Source of the DNA: Methylobacter sp.
GTDB taxonomy: Bacteria; Pseudomonadota; Gammaproteobacteria; Methylococcales; Methylomonadaceae
Length of the DNA: 64,000 bases
Direction of reading: 5' to 3'
Assembly: GCA_004299305.1 (NCBI GenBank)
Contig: SCPZ01000125.1
Location: 16,378 to 80,377 of the forward strand
This document shows positions 36,201 to 45,680 of the stretch, piece after piece (position 1 is the first letter of the stretch; each line of letters begins with the position of its first letter). The notes below the pieces were generated by a model. The model worked only from the letters and a program-made list of their open reading frames with translations, did no database searches and was not told the origin of the DNA. A program made the translations under genes and the position numbers.

Positions 36201-37370
36201 CTACACTTTCTCAGGATTTACTCTGGCAGAAATCATTTGCCTGGTCACATATTTCGAAACTCCGCTTGCCACAGGCAATACAGCCTGTTTTTCCATATAT
36301 TTGGCAACTCCGCTTATTTTAGGCATTTTTTTTGCCGCCATCGCCTCTCTTTCCATATACTTTGAGACGCCACTCACGACCGGTGCTTCTTTTACATTTT
36401 TCTCCTGCCTTACTATGTACTTTGCAACGCCGCTCAAAACAGGAGCTTCTTTTCTAGATAAAATTTGTTTTGCCACATACTTAGCAACGCCGCTTACAGG
36501 TGGCTTTTCTTTCGCCAAAATTGCTTGCTCTTCCAGATATCTAGCTACTCCAGTCGCTGCGGCCGCTGCCACAGCCCTTTCCTTTGCTTTTTCCATATCT
36601 TTTTCTATTGCCAACTGCTCTTCTTTTTCTTTTTCTTGTTCTTGCTGTTTTGCAAATATGCGCTGCTCTTCTAAGTATCTGGCAACTATAGCAGCAGCAG
36701 CAGCTTTTCTCGTAGCAATAGACTCGTCCTCAAGATATTTAGCAACTCCGGTCGCCGCTGCTGTACGCCTAGCTGAGATAGTCTGTTTCATTAAATACTT
36801 TGAAACGCTAGTTATAACAGGTGACTTCGCTTGATTCTCCACATACTTAGCAACACTGCTGCTTGTGGGTATCTTTTTTACAACGCTGGCATGCTTGGAC
36901 ACATACCTAGCGACGCCGCTTATTTTTGGTGCTTTCTTTGCGATTATAGCCTGTCTTGCCATATACTTAGAGACGCTGCTTACAGGAAACTGTTCCAGCT
37001 TATCCAAGTATCGGGCAACACTGCTTGATACTACAACTTCTTTCTGATTTTCGCGGTCCTGATCAACTTCATTTGCTATTAATACTTGCTCACTTTCCAA
37101 GTGGACAACACCCCCGCTTACTGCTGATACCTCCTGACTCACCAAGAAATCAGCGGCTTCATTGGCTACCAATATCTCTTCCAAGTTTTTCAGGTATCTT
37201 TCAACTCCGCTCAGCACCGGCACAACTTCCTGGCTTTTCAAATATCTTGCCACTCCAGTAAGCCCATCAGGATTACTAACAACATATGCGCGGGGACTGG
37301 TTCGAGCCTCAATTTCCCTTTTGGAGCCAAAAAACCCAGACACTAAATCGATCAAGTAATTTTGACCCAC
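36201..37370 (-). CDS. Cytoplasmic protein made of about 16 SGVARYLxxQ repeats
   Basis: A 389-residue protein without signal peptide or membrane helix. After a short head it consists almost wholly of degenerate units of about 20 residues, consensus (S/T)G-V-(A/S)-(R/K)-Y-(L/M/V)-x-x-Q-x-x-x-A-(K/R)-x-x-P/A. Examples are LTGVARYLKSQ, ISGVARYVSKH, ATGVAKYLEDE, VSGVAKYVAKQ and ASGVSKYVTRQ. A Lys/Glu-rich coil (KQQEQEKEKEEQLAIEKDME) lies in the middle. The units look like short amphipathic helices, which could make a scaffold or a multivalent binding array. It starts with GTG, one codon after the stop of the membrane protein that carries four copies of the same unit, with GGGGG as ribosome binding site. 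It lies in the RuMP operon between tkt and tal. I do not recognise a named family. Confidence 0.8.
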   Translation of the reverse strand: MGQNYLIDLVSGFFGSKREIEARTSPRAYVVSNPDGLTGVARYLKSQEVVPVLSGVERYLKNLEEILVANEAADFLVSQEVSAVSGGVVHLESEQVLIANEVDQDRENQKEVVVSSSVARYLDKLEQFPVSSVSKYMARQAIIAKKAPKISGVARYVSKHASVVKKIPTSSSVAKYVENQAKSPVITSVSKYLMKQTISARRTAAATGVAKYLEDESIATRKAAAAAIVARYLEEQRIFAKQQEQEKEKEEQLAIEKDMEKAKERAVAAAAATGVARYLEEQAILAKEKPPVSGVAKYVAKQILSRKEAPVLSGVAKYIVRQEKNVKEAPVVSGVSKYMEREAMAAKKMPKISGVAKYMEKQAVLPVASGVSKYVTRQMISARVNPEKV

Positions 37371-37373
37371 TTA

Positions 37374-38051
37374 TCACCCCCGGTTGCGCATGTACTTTTC
37401 AACTCCAGTTCCCGCTTGAGCTGCTTTTTCTTTTGCAGATCTAGCCTGTTTTTCAAGGTACTTTTCAACTCCACTTGTCGCTGCTGCTTCTTTTGCAGAT
37501 GCGACCTGACTTTCTAAATATCTAGCAACACCGGTCGCAGCAGCCATATTGTGCTTTCTCAGATATCGAGCAACCCCAGACAGCCCACTAACATGCCCCG
37601 AATAAACAGGAGAATTACTGACCTTGACTTTTGGCTCGCGCTTACCTAATAAGACATATCCAGCTACAGCAAAAATCGCTAGCCCCAGCAAATAGCCCAT
37701 CATTGACTCTTCTTCAGCCTTTACCTCTGTACTTACCGCTACATCAGCTACTGCCGCTGTAGCCCGCTCAGGGGACGATGTAGCAGCAAACTTACTTGGT
37801 TTATAGTCAGCATCCTTGTATAGAACCTTTGGTTCAAAATCAGCCGCTGGATATCTCGCATCCACCTCAGCCGCTTTCTCCTGTTTAGCCGATACCGTTG
37901 CAGGTGCAGACTTGCTTTGGCTACTGCTAGTATCTTGATAAATTACTTTGGGTTTGAAATCCGATGCTGGATATTCTGTTTCTGCCCCTACTATGGGACT
38001 GGCTAATAACAGCGTAGCAACTAAACCATTCGTCAAATTATTTATTTTCAC
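37374..38051 (-). CDS. Exported/bitopic protein with periplasmic YPAxDF repeats and cytoplasmic SGVARYL repeats
   Basis: A 225-residue protein. It has an N-terminal signal (LVATLLLASPIVGAETEYPA), two periplasmic copies of YPA(S/A)DF(K/E)PKV(I/L)Y(Q/K)D about 45 residues apart, an Ala/Ser-rich stretch, one membrane helix (MMGYLLGLAIFAVAGYVLLG) followed by KREPK, then four SGVARYL-type units (LSGVARYLRKH, ATGVARYLESQ, TSGVEKYLEKQ, GTGVEKYMRNR). The positive charges after the helix predict that the repeats face the cytoplasm. It starts with GTG, 117 bp after tkt, and is followed at once by the all-repeat protein, so it looks like a membrane anchor for it. No known family recognised. Confidence 0.8.
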   Translation of the reverse strand: MKINNLTNGLVATLLLASPIVGAETEYPASDFKPKVIYQDTSSSQSKSAPATVSAKQEKAAEVDARYPAADFEPKVLYKDADYKPSKFAATSSPERATAAVADVAVSTEVKAEEESMMGYLLGLAIFAVAGYVLLGKREPKVKVSNSPVYSGHVSGLSGVARYLRKHNMAAATGVARYLESQVASAKEAAATSGVEKYLEKQARSAKEKAAQAGTGVEKYMRNRG

Positions 38052-38168
38052 GTGTGAATCCCCCTCTATGCGTTGTTTTTAGAGTAGCCATACTGCGTTC
38101 GTTATGTTTTAAACCAATAAATATCAATTATCGATTTTCAGCAACTAACGCAAGTATGGCCTTTAAAA

Positions 38169-40154
38169 TTAAAGTACCGCTTCTACGTTTTCGACAACGT
38201 TTTCAACAGTAAAGCCGAAGTGCTTCATCAATACGCCGCCAGGTGCAGATTCGCCGAAAGTATCAATACCGACAACTGCGCCGTCTAAACCAACATATTT
38301 ACGCCAAAAATCAGTAATACCCGCTTCAATCGCAACACGCTTAACACCTGGCGTTAATACGCTGTCTTTATAAGCTTGGTCTTGACGGTCAAATACATTT
38401 GTTGATGGCATTGAAACAACACGCGCTTGAATACCCTTTTCTGCCAAGGCTGCTTGCGATTTTATTGCTAAATCAACTTCTGAACCTGTTGCAATCAGGA
38501 TAACTTGGGCGCTACCTGCTGCTTCAGAAATAACATATGCCCCTTTACGGATAGCTGCGATTTGTGCATCAGTACGCGCTATGAAAGGCAAGCCTTGACG
38601 ACTTAACACCAAGCTTGAAGGCCCTGTCGTACGTTCAACTGCCATTACCCAGGAAACCGCTGTTTCTGTGGTATCGGCAGGCCGCCAAACATCCATATTC
38701 GGAATATAACGCATAGCAGATGTATTCTCAATCGGCTGATGCGTTGGACCATCTTCCCCTTGACCAATAGAGTCATGAGTTAAGACGGCAATGGTGCGAA
38801 TTTTCATTAACGCTGACATACGCAAAGCACTTTTCGCATAATCAGAGAACATGTGGAATGTTCCGCCGAAAGGCAATAAGCCGCCATGTAACGCCATGCC
38901 ATTCATAATAGTGTACATACCAAACTCGCGCACACCGTAGGAGATGTAATTACCCATCTCTTTACCGCTGACGTGTTTGAAGCTGCTGCAACTAGTTAAG
39001 TTAGAACCGGTCAAGTCCGCAGAACCGCCTAAAAATTCAGGTAATGTAGGAGCCAATCCACCAATTACTTTTTGTGAAGATTGACGTGTGGCAAGATTTT
39101 CTGCCTTCTCGTTGGTTTCGGCAATCAATGCATCAGTGGCAGCCTTCCAATTAGCAGGCAATTCACCCGCCATACGGCGTTTGAATTCTGCCGCCAATTC
39201 TGGATATTCTGCCGCGTAAGCTGCAAATTTCGCATCCCAAGCCGCCTCGGCTCTTGCGCCTTTTGCTTTAGCATCCCAGCCTGCATAAACATTATCTGGA
39301 ATAATAAATGCTTCGTGATCCCAACCCAAAGCTGCTTTAGTTAAATTAATTTCAGGTTGACCTAAAGCTGCACCATGACATTCATGAGTACCCGACTTGT
39401 TTGGTGATCCAAAACCAATAGTGGTTTTGCAACAGATCAACGAAGGCATATCCGTCATCGCTTTAGCCATGACAATTGCTTTATTTATCTCTTCTGGATT
39501 ATGTCCGTCTACTGACAATACATGCCAACCATAAGCTTCAAAACGTTTCGCTGTATCATCCGTATACCAGCCTTCAATATGTCCATCAATGGAAATACCG
39601 TTATCATCCCAGAAAGCGATTAAGTTGCCTAAACCCCAAGTACCCGCTAATGCACAGGCTTCATGAGAAATGCCTTCCATCAAACAGCCATCGCCCATGA
39701 ATACATAGGTATGGTGATCAACGATTTTATGGCCTGGACGGTTAAATTGCTCTGCAAGCAGCTTCTCAGCCATCGCAAACCCGACACCATTGGCAATACC
39801 TTGCCCTAACGGCCCTGTTGTTGTTTCAACGCCTGGCGCGTAACCGTATTCAGGATGTCCCGCACATTTTGAATGTAATTGACGGAACGAGGCTAATTCA
39901 CTCATAGGTAAATCATAGCCACTCAAATGCAATAGTGAATAAATCAGCATTGATCCGTGACCATTGGAAAGAACAAAACGGTCACGATCTGACCATTTTG
40001 GATTGGACGGATTGTGGCGCAGGTGATCATTCCACAACACCTCGGCAATGTCCGCCATGCCCATAGGTGCGCCTGGATGCCCAGAGTTTGCTTTCTGCAC
40101 GGCATCCATGCTCAAAGCCCGTATGGCGTTCGCTAATTCTCGACGCGAAGTCAT
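38169..40154 (-). CDS. tkt: Transketolase
   Basis: A 661-residue thiamine-diphosphate enzyme that moves two-carbon units among sugar phosphates, needed to rebuild ribulose 5-phosphate in the RuMP cycle. Seen: [19 protein letters not shown], the ThDP/Mg loop [13 protein letters not shown] ... [10 protein letters not shown], and the second-domain [18 protein letters not shown] with its cofactor Glu. Ribosome binding site GGAGAAG. It follows hpi after a 136-bp gap containing a hairpin and precedes the repeat-protein genes. Confidence 0.97.
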   Translation of the reverse strand: MTSRRELANAIRALSMDAVQKANSGHPGAPMGMADIAEVLWNDHLRHNPSNPKWSDRDRFVLSNGHGSMLIYSLLHLSGYDLPMSELASFRQLHSKCAGHPEYGYAPGVETTTGPLGQGIANGVGFAMAEKLLAEQFNRPGHKIVDHHTYVFMGDGCLMEGISHEACALAGTWGLGNLIAFWDDNGISIDGHIEGWYTDDTAKRFEAYGWHVLSVDGHNPEEINKAIVMAKAMTDMPSLICCKTTIGFGSPNKSGTHECHGAALGQPEINLTKAALGWDHEAFIIPDNVYAGWDAKAKGARAEAAWDAKFAAYAAEYPELAAEFKRRMAGELPANWKAATDALIAETNEKAENLATRQSSQKVIGGLAPTLPEFLGGSADLTGSNLTSCSSFKHVSGKEMGNYISYGVREFGMYTIMNGMALHGGLLPFGGTFHMFSDYAKSALRMSALMKIRTIAVLTHDSIGQGEDGPTHQPIENTSAMRYIPNMDVWRPADTTETAVSWVMAVERTTGPSSLVLSRQGLPFIARTDAQIAAIRKGAYVISEAAGSAQVILIATGSEVDLAIKSQAALAEKGIQARVVSMPSTNVFDRQDQAYKDSVLTPGVKRVAIEAGITDFWRKYVGLDGAVVGIDTFGESAPGGVLMKHFGFTVENVVENVEAVL

Positions 40155-40256
40155 ATTCTTCTCCTTACTATTATTAGATTACTAAATGGTGAATTTTTAG
40201 CCTGATCGACTCTGTCACAACATGTTCTTTCGGCGCTTCTTACCCTGCAAGGATCA

Positions 40257-40282
40257 GAACGAGTGGTCATAACCACTCGTTC
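40257..40282 (-). repeat. Hairpin between hpi and tkt
   Basis: GAACGAGTGGT (40257-40267) and ACCACTCGTTC (40272-40282) form a perfect 11-bp stem with a 4-nt loop, just after the hpi stop. No T-run follows, so partial termination or mRNA stabilisation of the hps-hpi segment is more likely than full termination. Confidence 0.65.
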
Positions 40283-40290
40283 CTGCGCCG

Positions 40291-40824
40291 CTATTCTAAG
40301 TTAGCGTGCCTTTCTCTCATTACTTCTTCGGCAATTCCCTTATCATGAATGATGTGAGAAATGGTTGCTTCCAAAAATAACAAAGTAGACAGTTCAAACA
40401 CAGTTCCCATGGGCATCCCTAAAACCTTACCATATTGTTCTGGGTTGCCGATTTGAAATACCGCATCTGCCAAGTCGCCAATTGTTGAGCTGCTTTTCGC
40501 AGAAATCAAAACGATGTTAGCACCTATCTTTTTTGCGCTTTTAGTGAATGCTATTAACTGCTCAGTCTCTCCTGAACCGGAGATAATGATCAATAAATCA
40601 CCGTTTTTAATGCTTGGCGTCACAATCTCGCCTACGACGCTAACATCGTAACCGCCGTGAACCAGCCTCATGGCAAAAAAATTACCAACAAGCTTGGAAC
40701 GCCCAGCACCTGCAATAAATACACGCTTGGCGTTATCAAGCAATTGTGTCAACTTTACATCATACGAATCATCTGTAGCTTCAAGAACACCTGAAATCTT
40801 TTCTATGATCAGTTGCTGATGCAT
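40291..40824 (-). CDS. hxlB: 6-phospho-3-hexuloisomerase
   Basis: A 177-residue SIS-domain isomerase that turns hexulose 6-phosphate into fructose 6-phosphate, the second step of RuMP formaldehyde fixation. Seen: RVFIAGAGRSKLVGNFFAMR, LIIISGSGETEQLIAF and GTVFELSTLLFLEATI. Length is as in other HPI/PHI proteins. It starts 2 bp after hps, so the two are co-translated. Confidence 0.95.
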   Translation of the reverse strand: MHQQLIIEKISGVLEATDDSYDVKLTQLLDNAKRVFIAGAGRSKLVGNFFAMRLVHGGYDVSVVGEIVTPSIKNGDLLIIISGSGETEQLIAFTKSAKKIGANIVLISAKSSSTIGDLADAVFQIGNPEQYGKVLGMPMGTVFELSTLLFLEATISHIIHDKGIAEEVMRERHANLE

Positions 40825-40826
40825 AA

Positions 40827-41468
40827 TTATACCGCGTCAACCAATTCGCGAATTTCACGCGCTGCATCAGCAGGTGAAGCCGCGCCATAGATTGCAGCGC
40901 CCACTACGATAATGTTTGCACCTGCACGAACTACATCTTGAACAGTTGAAGGCTTAATACCGCCGGCAACAGAAATTCTGACGTTTAAGCCCAGTCTTGC
41001 GATGTCATTCAAATCAGCGAAAGGAGTATGACCTGCAGCTTGAGCATCAAGACCTGTGTGAATACCCATGATATGAGCACCCATGTCGGCAGTCGCACGT
41101 GCGCATGCAACTTTATCTTCAACATTAATTAAATCGATTTGAGCTTCTGCACCGTATGCATTAGCTGCTTTGATAACGCCTGCGCAAGTTGCAAGGCCAG
41201 ATACGCCTAAAACTGTACAAATATCAGCACCTGCTGCATAGAAAGGTGTCGCTTCGTACTCGCCTGCGTCCATAGTTTTAAGGTCAACTAAAAGCAGTTT
41301 CTCTGGAAATCTTGCTCTTAATTCTTTAACCAGGTTAAGTCCATTATATTTGATGCATGGGGTTCCGATTTCAAAAATATCAACGTAAGGAGCTACTAAG
41401 GTAGCAAGGCCTACTGTTTGATCGAAATCTAATGAATCTAATGCCATTTGTATTAATGGTTTTGCCAT
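40827..41468 (-). CDS. hxlA: 3-hexulose-6-phosphate synthase
   Basis: A 213-residue orotidine-decarboxylase-fold aldolase that joins formaldehyde to ribulose 5-phosphate, the entry step of the RuMP cycle. Seen: LIQMALDSLDFDQ, VDIFEIGTPCIKYNG, the metal-site segment LLVDLKTMDAGEYE, MGIHTGLDAQAAG, and the phosphate-binding VAGGIKPSTVQDV and IIVVGAAIYGA. GGAG lies 9 nt before the ATG. It is first in the cluster hps-hpi-tkt-repeat proteins-tal. This gene is the strongest marker that the host is a RuMP methylotroph. Confidence 0.97.
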   Translation of the reverse strand: MAKPLIQMALDSLDFDQTVGLATLVAPYVDIFEIGTPCIKYNGLNLVKELRARFPEKLLLVDLKTMDAGEYEATPFYAAGADICTVLGVSGLATCAGVIKAANAYGAEAQIDLINVEDKVACARATADMGAHIMGIHTGLDAQAAGHTPFADLNDIARLGLNVRISVAGGIKPSTVQDVVRAGANIIVVGAAIYGAASPADAAREIRELVDAV

Positions 41469-42000
41469 GATGCGTGCTCCGATGGGTTATAGTAATAGTT
41501 ATAATTTTAGTTACTTACTGTTTATGCGAATGCAACTTTAAAGTAGAAAGGGGACCGATGTCAATGCCCAATGCGCATTGTTCTGCGTTGCCACACGGAT
41601 AACAACCAAATGAACTGAAATATACAAGCAACGTATTACAGGCTTTACTTAATATACTCAAGCCCCCCATCTTACCGAACGAAGTTAGTCATACCATCGC
41701 TTCCTATCTGCTAAAATACCTTTAATTACAAACAAAACAACACGATCGATTTTTTTTAGTAGTGCAATCATACGCCTCTTCAAGGTGTTTTTGGTCGACA
41801 TTTATCCAAGCAGTAATCCGTTCTTGCGCCTTTTACGACGATATAGCTGTACCGTTTTTAGCATTTCAAAATCATGTGAATTTAAATAATCCTGCAATGA
41901 GACCTTAGGCCCGCATACCCCTCCTGCTACAGTCGTTGCATTATTTCTAGTTAATGTAAATTATAATAACAAACCCCAAACAAGAGAGAGAAACAAGCCG
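41469..42000. other. Divergent intergenic region between hps and the HAD phosphatase gene
   Basis: It should contain the RuMP promoter. A weak minus-strand match is TTGCAT (41530-41535) with an AT-rich -10 region near 41507-41514. A small coding-like frame lies at 41802-41897. Otherwise nothing is recognised. AGAGAGAG just before 42001 serves as ribosome binding site for the downstream gene. Confidence 0.4.
41802..41897 (-). CDS. Possible small basic protein, about 31 residues
   Basis: From a TTG at 41895-41897 (AAGG upstream) the frame reads QDYLNSHDFEMLKTVQLYRR then KRRKNGLLLG and a stop. The frame extends open upstream, and a strong AGGAGGGG with an ATG lies 30 bp before in a frame offset by one base, so the true start may have been lost by a frameshift. 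Basic C-terminus; no family recognised. It points toward hps. Confidence 0.3.
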   Translation of the reverse strand: MQDYLNSHDFEMLKTVQLYRRKRRKNGLLLG

Positions 42001-42828
42001 ATGGAACCTTTTACTAATATACGCGCACTGATCATCGACATGGATGGTGTTTTATGGCACGGTGAGCAACCGATGTCTGGATTGACTGATTTTTTTCAAA
42101 CCTTACGTGACCAACAAATTCGCTTCATCCTGGCAACCAATAACGCCCGCCTGACTCAGGAGCAATATGTAAGCAAACTTGCTGAAATGGGTGTAAAAGT
42201 AACCCGCGATGAGATCCTGACCTCCAGCATGGCAACTGCGTTATATCTGGCCGAACATACAAATCCTGCGGAGAACCGCGTATTTGTGATCGGAGAAGAT
42301 GGCGCCAAACAACCACTCATTGATCGCGGATTCACCTTGACCGAACTCTATGAATTGAATGATGACAAAGATAACCCCAACATGGGCGCTGATATTGTTG
42401 TCTGCGGCATGGATAGAAACCTGTCATGGGACAAACTGGCAACAGCGACACTAAATATTCGCGCCGGAGCCAAATTCATTGGCACTAATGCCGACACCAC
42501 ACTACCGACGGAACGCGGCCTCACCCACGGCAACGGCGCAATTCTGGCCGCATTACAAGCGGCCACCGGCGTAACACCGACCATCATCGGCAAGCCGGAA
42601 CCTATCATATACCAACAAGCCCTCGCATTACTGAACGTTGATCCAGCCCAAACAGTAGCTATCGGCGATCGACTGGAGACTGACATTCTTGGCGCCGTTC
42701 GCACCGGCATACGTAGCCTTATGGTTTTATCTGGCGTGTCCACCGAAGACGATTTCAAAACAACGGATTATCGCCCAACCTGGGTTATGCCGGATATACG
42801 CGCCGTGACGCAAGCATTAAAAAACTAA
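42001..42828 (+). CDS. HAD-IIA sugar-phosphate phosphatase (NagD-like)
   Basis: A 275-residue HAD hydrolase with a C2 cap. Motif I LIIDMDGVLWHGEQPM, motif II FILATNNARLTQEQY (the N-N-A variant of the S/T motif), then GTNADTTLPTERGLTHGNGA, GKPEPIIYQQAL with the Lys, and motif III AIGDRLETDILGA. NagD-like members hydrolyse nucleotide or sugar phosphates such as phosphoglycolate; the substrate is not decided here. It lies upstream of dhaK, 90 bp apart. Confidence 0.92.
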   Translation: MEPFTNIRALIIDMDGVLWHGEQPMSGLTDFFQTLRDQQIRFILATNNARLTQEQYVSKLAEMGVKVTRDEILTSSMATALYLAEHTNPAENRVFVIGEDGAKQPLIDRGFTLTELYELNDDKDNPNMGADIVVCGMDRNLSWDKLATATLNIRAGAKFIGTNADTTLPTERGLTHGNGAILAALQAATGVTPTIIGKPEPIIYQQALALLNVDPAQTVAIGDRLETDILGAVRTGIRSLMVLSGVSTEDDFKTTDYRPTWVMPDIRAVTQALKN

Positions 42829-42919
42829 CCACCTTCGCTCTTGCTATACGTTGAAGCCAATTGATCCTACGCACTGCCCGCGCTATCATGAAAAAACTGA
42901 ATCCTTCGGAGTCGTTGCA

Positions 42920-43909
42920 ATGAAAAAATTTATTACCAACATTAATAGCTTGCTTGACGAAAGCCTCTGTGGCTTTGCCAAAGCCCATGCCGATATAGTT
43001 CAACTCAACACCCAACCTCACTTCATCAAACGCATAAATTCCACCGCACCGGGTAAAGTTGCGCTAATTTCCGGCGGCGGCTCAGGCCATGAACCTTTGC
43101 ATACAGGCTTTGTCGGCTTAGGCATGTTGGATGCCGCGTGTCCTGGCCAAATATTCACCTCGCCTACCCCCGATCAAATGTTGACTGCGGCACAAGCCGT
43201 GGAAAATGGCGGAGGGGTTTTATTCATTGTCAAGAATTATGCCGGCGATGTGATGAATTTCGAAATCGCCGCAGAAATGCTCGATTGCCCGCACGAAACC
43301 ATCTTGGTCAGCGACGATGTTTCCTTCCCAAAAACTCATAGCACCGGGCGACGCGGCGTTGCAGGCACCTTGGTTATAGAAAAAATCGTTGGCGCGGCCG
43401 CAGAAAAGGGCGCCGATTTGGCGACTTGCAAAGCTTTAGGTGATCGAGTCAACCTTTTCACCGCATCAATGGGCGTGGCATTGACCAGTTGCACAGTCCC
43501 TGCTCTAGGCAAACCGACATTCGACATTAGCGAAAATGAGATTGAGATGGGTGTCGGCATTCACGGGGAACGCGGACGCGAACGCTTAGCTATGAGCAGC
43601 GCCACCGAAATTGTCGATTATTTGGCAAGCTGTATTGATGATGACCTAAAGCCGCAAAAAGGCCAAATGGCGTTATTACATATAAACGGCTTCGGCGCGA
43701 CACCTTTGATGGAGCTACATCTTATTTATGAGCTGGCGTCCCGGTTCTGGGAAAAGCGCGGCGTTAACATCTGCCGATCCTTGGTCGGCAACTACACCAC
43801 CTCGCTTGACATGGCGGGCTGCTCGATTACCCTGAGCTTGCTTGATGAAGAACTGATCCGCCTGTGGGATGCTCCCGTTCATACAGCTACACTACGATGG
43901 GGCTGTTAA
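42920..43909 (+). CDS. dhaK: Dihydroxyacetone kinase subunit DhaK
   Basis: A 329-residue substrate-binding subunit. KVALISGGGSGHEPLHTGFV near the N-terminus and the covalent dihydroxyacetone-binding His215 in GVGIHGERGRER are diagnostic; TGRRGVAGTLVIEKI is also typical. The ATG at 42920 with CGGAG upstream is chosen over a TTG at 42851. It pairs with DhaL, encoded on the opposite strand with an 18-bp overlap of the 3' ends. No DhaM was seen, so whether the enzyme is PTS- or ATP-dependent is open. Confidence 0.95.
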   Translation: MKKFITNINSLLDESLCGFAKAHADIVQLNTQPHFIKRINSTAPGKVALISGGGSGHEPLHTGFVGLGMLDAACPGQIFTSPTPDQMLTAAQAVENGGGVLFIVKNYAGDVMNFEIAAEMLDCPHETILVSDDVSFPKTHSTGRRGVAGTLVIEKIVGAAAEKGADLATCKALGDRVNLFTASMGVALTSCTVPALGKPTFDISENEIEMGVGIHGERGRERLAMSSATEIVDYLASCIDDDLKPQKGQMALLHINGFGATPLMELHLIYELASRFWEKRGVNICRSLVGNYTTSLDMAGCSITLSLLDEELIRLWDAPVHTATLRWGC

Positions 43910-44563
43910 ATGCCCCGCCAACACGTCGACCAGCGCACAAATCATTAACTGACTGGTTTTAGCGCCTGCATCAATATGCCCCCGGCTGCGCTCCTCCAGA
44001 AAAGAAGCGCGCCCCTTGGTAGCCAGCATGTCCCGAGTAGATTCCATACCCACTCTCGCTGCCTGTGCGACATTTTCCAGAACTACAGGCAACTCAACTG
44101 ATCCAGCCGCCGCCTGCCGCAAGCTTAGCGCTACCGGAATCAGCACATCCAGCATAGTCTTCTCACCCGCGTCCGCCTTGCCCCGCAGCTTTACCGCATC
44201 CACGCCACTACTAAATATCTCGGTAAACGCCTGTAAATCCAAAGACCGCTCGGCTTCGCTCCCGGCAAGCCGTTCACGAGCCGCCTTACTCATCGCAACA
44301 AACAACGTACCATATAAAGAGCCTGATGCGCCGCCAACTGCTGTCATCAGGATCATACCGATTTTCTGCCAGGCCGCCACCCAATCAAGCTGGGCTAATT
44401 CATCGCTTTGAGCTATCAAGGCTTTGATGCCACGTTGCAGATTCGTCACATGATCGCCATCGCCGATAACCTGATCCAGCGCCGTCACTTCTTCGGCGTT
44501 TGTTTCGATTGCGTTATCTATTGCTCGGATCAAACTGGGTAATAATACAGGCACAAATTGCAT
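43892..44563 (-). CDS. dhaL: Dihydroxyacetone kinase subunit DhaL
   Basis: A 223-residue nucleotide-binding subunit. The Mg-binding Asp cluster is in LDQVIGDGDHVTNLQRG, followed by TAVGGASGSLYGTLF and GKADAGEKTMLDVLIPVA; the C-terminus has TKGRASFLEERSRGHIDAGA then KTSQLM. The start ATG 44561-44563 has GGAG nine bases upstream; an earlier start would add 15 doubtful residues. It is normally downstream of dhaK in one operon; here it is convergent to it. Confidence 0.94.
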   Translation of the reverse strand: MQFVPVLLPSLIRAIDNAIETNAEEVTALDQVIGDGDHVTNLQRGIKALIAQSDELAQLDWVAAWQKIGMILMTAVGGASGSLYGTLFVAMSKAARERLAGSEAERSLDLQAFTEIFSSGVDAVKLRGKADAGEKTMLDVLIPVALSLRQAAAGSVELPVVLENVAQAARVGMESTRDMLATKGRASFLEERSRGHIDAGAKTSQLMICALVDVLAGHLTAPS

Positions 44564-44759
44564 GGCATTTCTCCACTTCAAAAAAGTAATTAGGATGATA
44601 CAAACCACCCCGCCTGACGAATCATACCCCAGACAGGGCTAAACATGTAATATTATTACACATTTAACAGCATGATTTTACATGCAATTATCCCGATACT
44701 TTCAATACATTGATCCATACTCCAATTAGATCACTACGACAGTAACAGCATAATTTTTA

Positions 44760-45086
44760 CTATGAGTCACAGCTATAGGCTTTGGCCGTCGCAGTTCCAT
44801 TAAAGGCCCCGATAGGGGTAAACCGCTCCCAAACAACATGGCTTGCGCCTAATTGTTCGGCTTGAGTTAGTGCTGAATATTTGGCAAAATTTTGCCAATT
44901 AACTTTTTTACCATAACCTGACGAGCCTTCAATCTTATTTATAAAATGACAGTTCTGCACGTTGGATTCAATTGCTTCTTGAGGCTGCGCCAGAGTCGCA
45001 GCAGGCATACTGAGTAACAGGAAAACAAATGCTAAACGCGTGGTTATATTGTCACGATTTAACTTTAAGATAACAAAACTAAACAT
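44760..45086 (-). CDS. Small exported DUF4156-like protein
   Basis: A 108-residue protein with an N-terminal signal (LAFVFLLLSMPAATLAQPQE, cleavage near LAQ). The mature part has NCHFINKIEGSSGYGKKVNW, ALTQAEQLGASHVVWERF and GAFNGTATAKAYSC. The pattern of two Cys, a GSSGYG turn and A-x-x-LGA-x-H-V-V resembles DUF4156-type lipoprotein-like proteins, though no lipobox is present. Periplasmic; function unknown. Confidence 0.6.
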   Translation of the reverse strand: MFSFVILKLNRDNITTRLAFVFLLLSMPAATLAQPQEAIESNVQNCHFINKIEGSSGYGKKVNWQNFAKYSALTQAEQLGASHVVWERFTPIGAFNGTATAKAYSCDS

Positions 45087-45680
45087 ATATTTCCTTCCTT
45101 CTAAGTAATTATGAAAAACACTGCCCGACCGATAGAGTTATTATTTTGGTAAAACGGTAAGCAAAATGCCTCAGCATGTTACATAGTATCGATTCGAAAG
45201 TAAATATATTGTGCAATAGCCCTGATCTTTCAAGAAACCTTACCTTCAACGACCTCAACGCATATCCGATAAGTCTTTGACCATAAGACAAGGATCGTGA
45301 CCAGCACAGATAATCTGCTCGCTACGCAGGCGCATGAAGCTTTACTGGCAACATCAACGACACATTGCCACCTCATCTAACTTTTTACTTCTTGTTTTAC
45401 AGCACGATTACGGCAAGCAGCAAAATGCGATAGCCGCTCAACAGGCCGAATGGCACTCGACACACTATCTACATTCAAAATGGCGCGCAGGAATTCGCTA
45501 TGGTTGCTCACTAAAACCAAGCCCTTTAATATTGAGACTCGCAACAATCAATTGCTTTTATCTTATCGGTACCGTGATACGCTTTTGAGACAAGGCAAAT
45601 TCAAGTCATAATTGACACCTTACTTAGATTCTTATGCGACTCACCCCTCCTCTCAACGCCACTAGCCAACTGGTGACTAA
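45087..45680. other. Intergenic region without recognised genes
   Basis: Two short open frames here (45109-45291 minus, 45334-45588 plus) lack ribosome binding sites, hydrophobic pattern or family resemblance and are probably chance. Promoters for the exported protein and the porin should lie within. Confidence 0.4.

Noticed and set aside
36201..37370. Repeat protein as a CRISPR-like or DNA-level tandem array
   Set aside because: Repeats are conserved at the protein level only; the DNA units differ in sequence and length.
45109..45588. Two short open frames between the DUF4156-like gene and the porin
   Set aside because: No ribosome binding site, no hydrophobic or family pattern.
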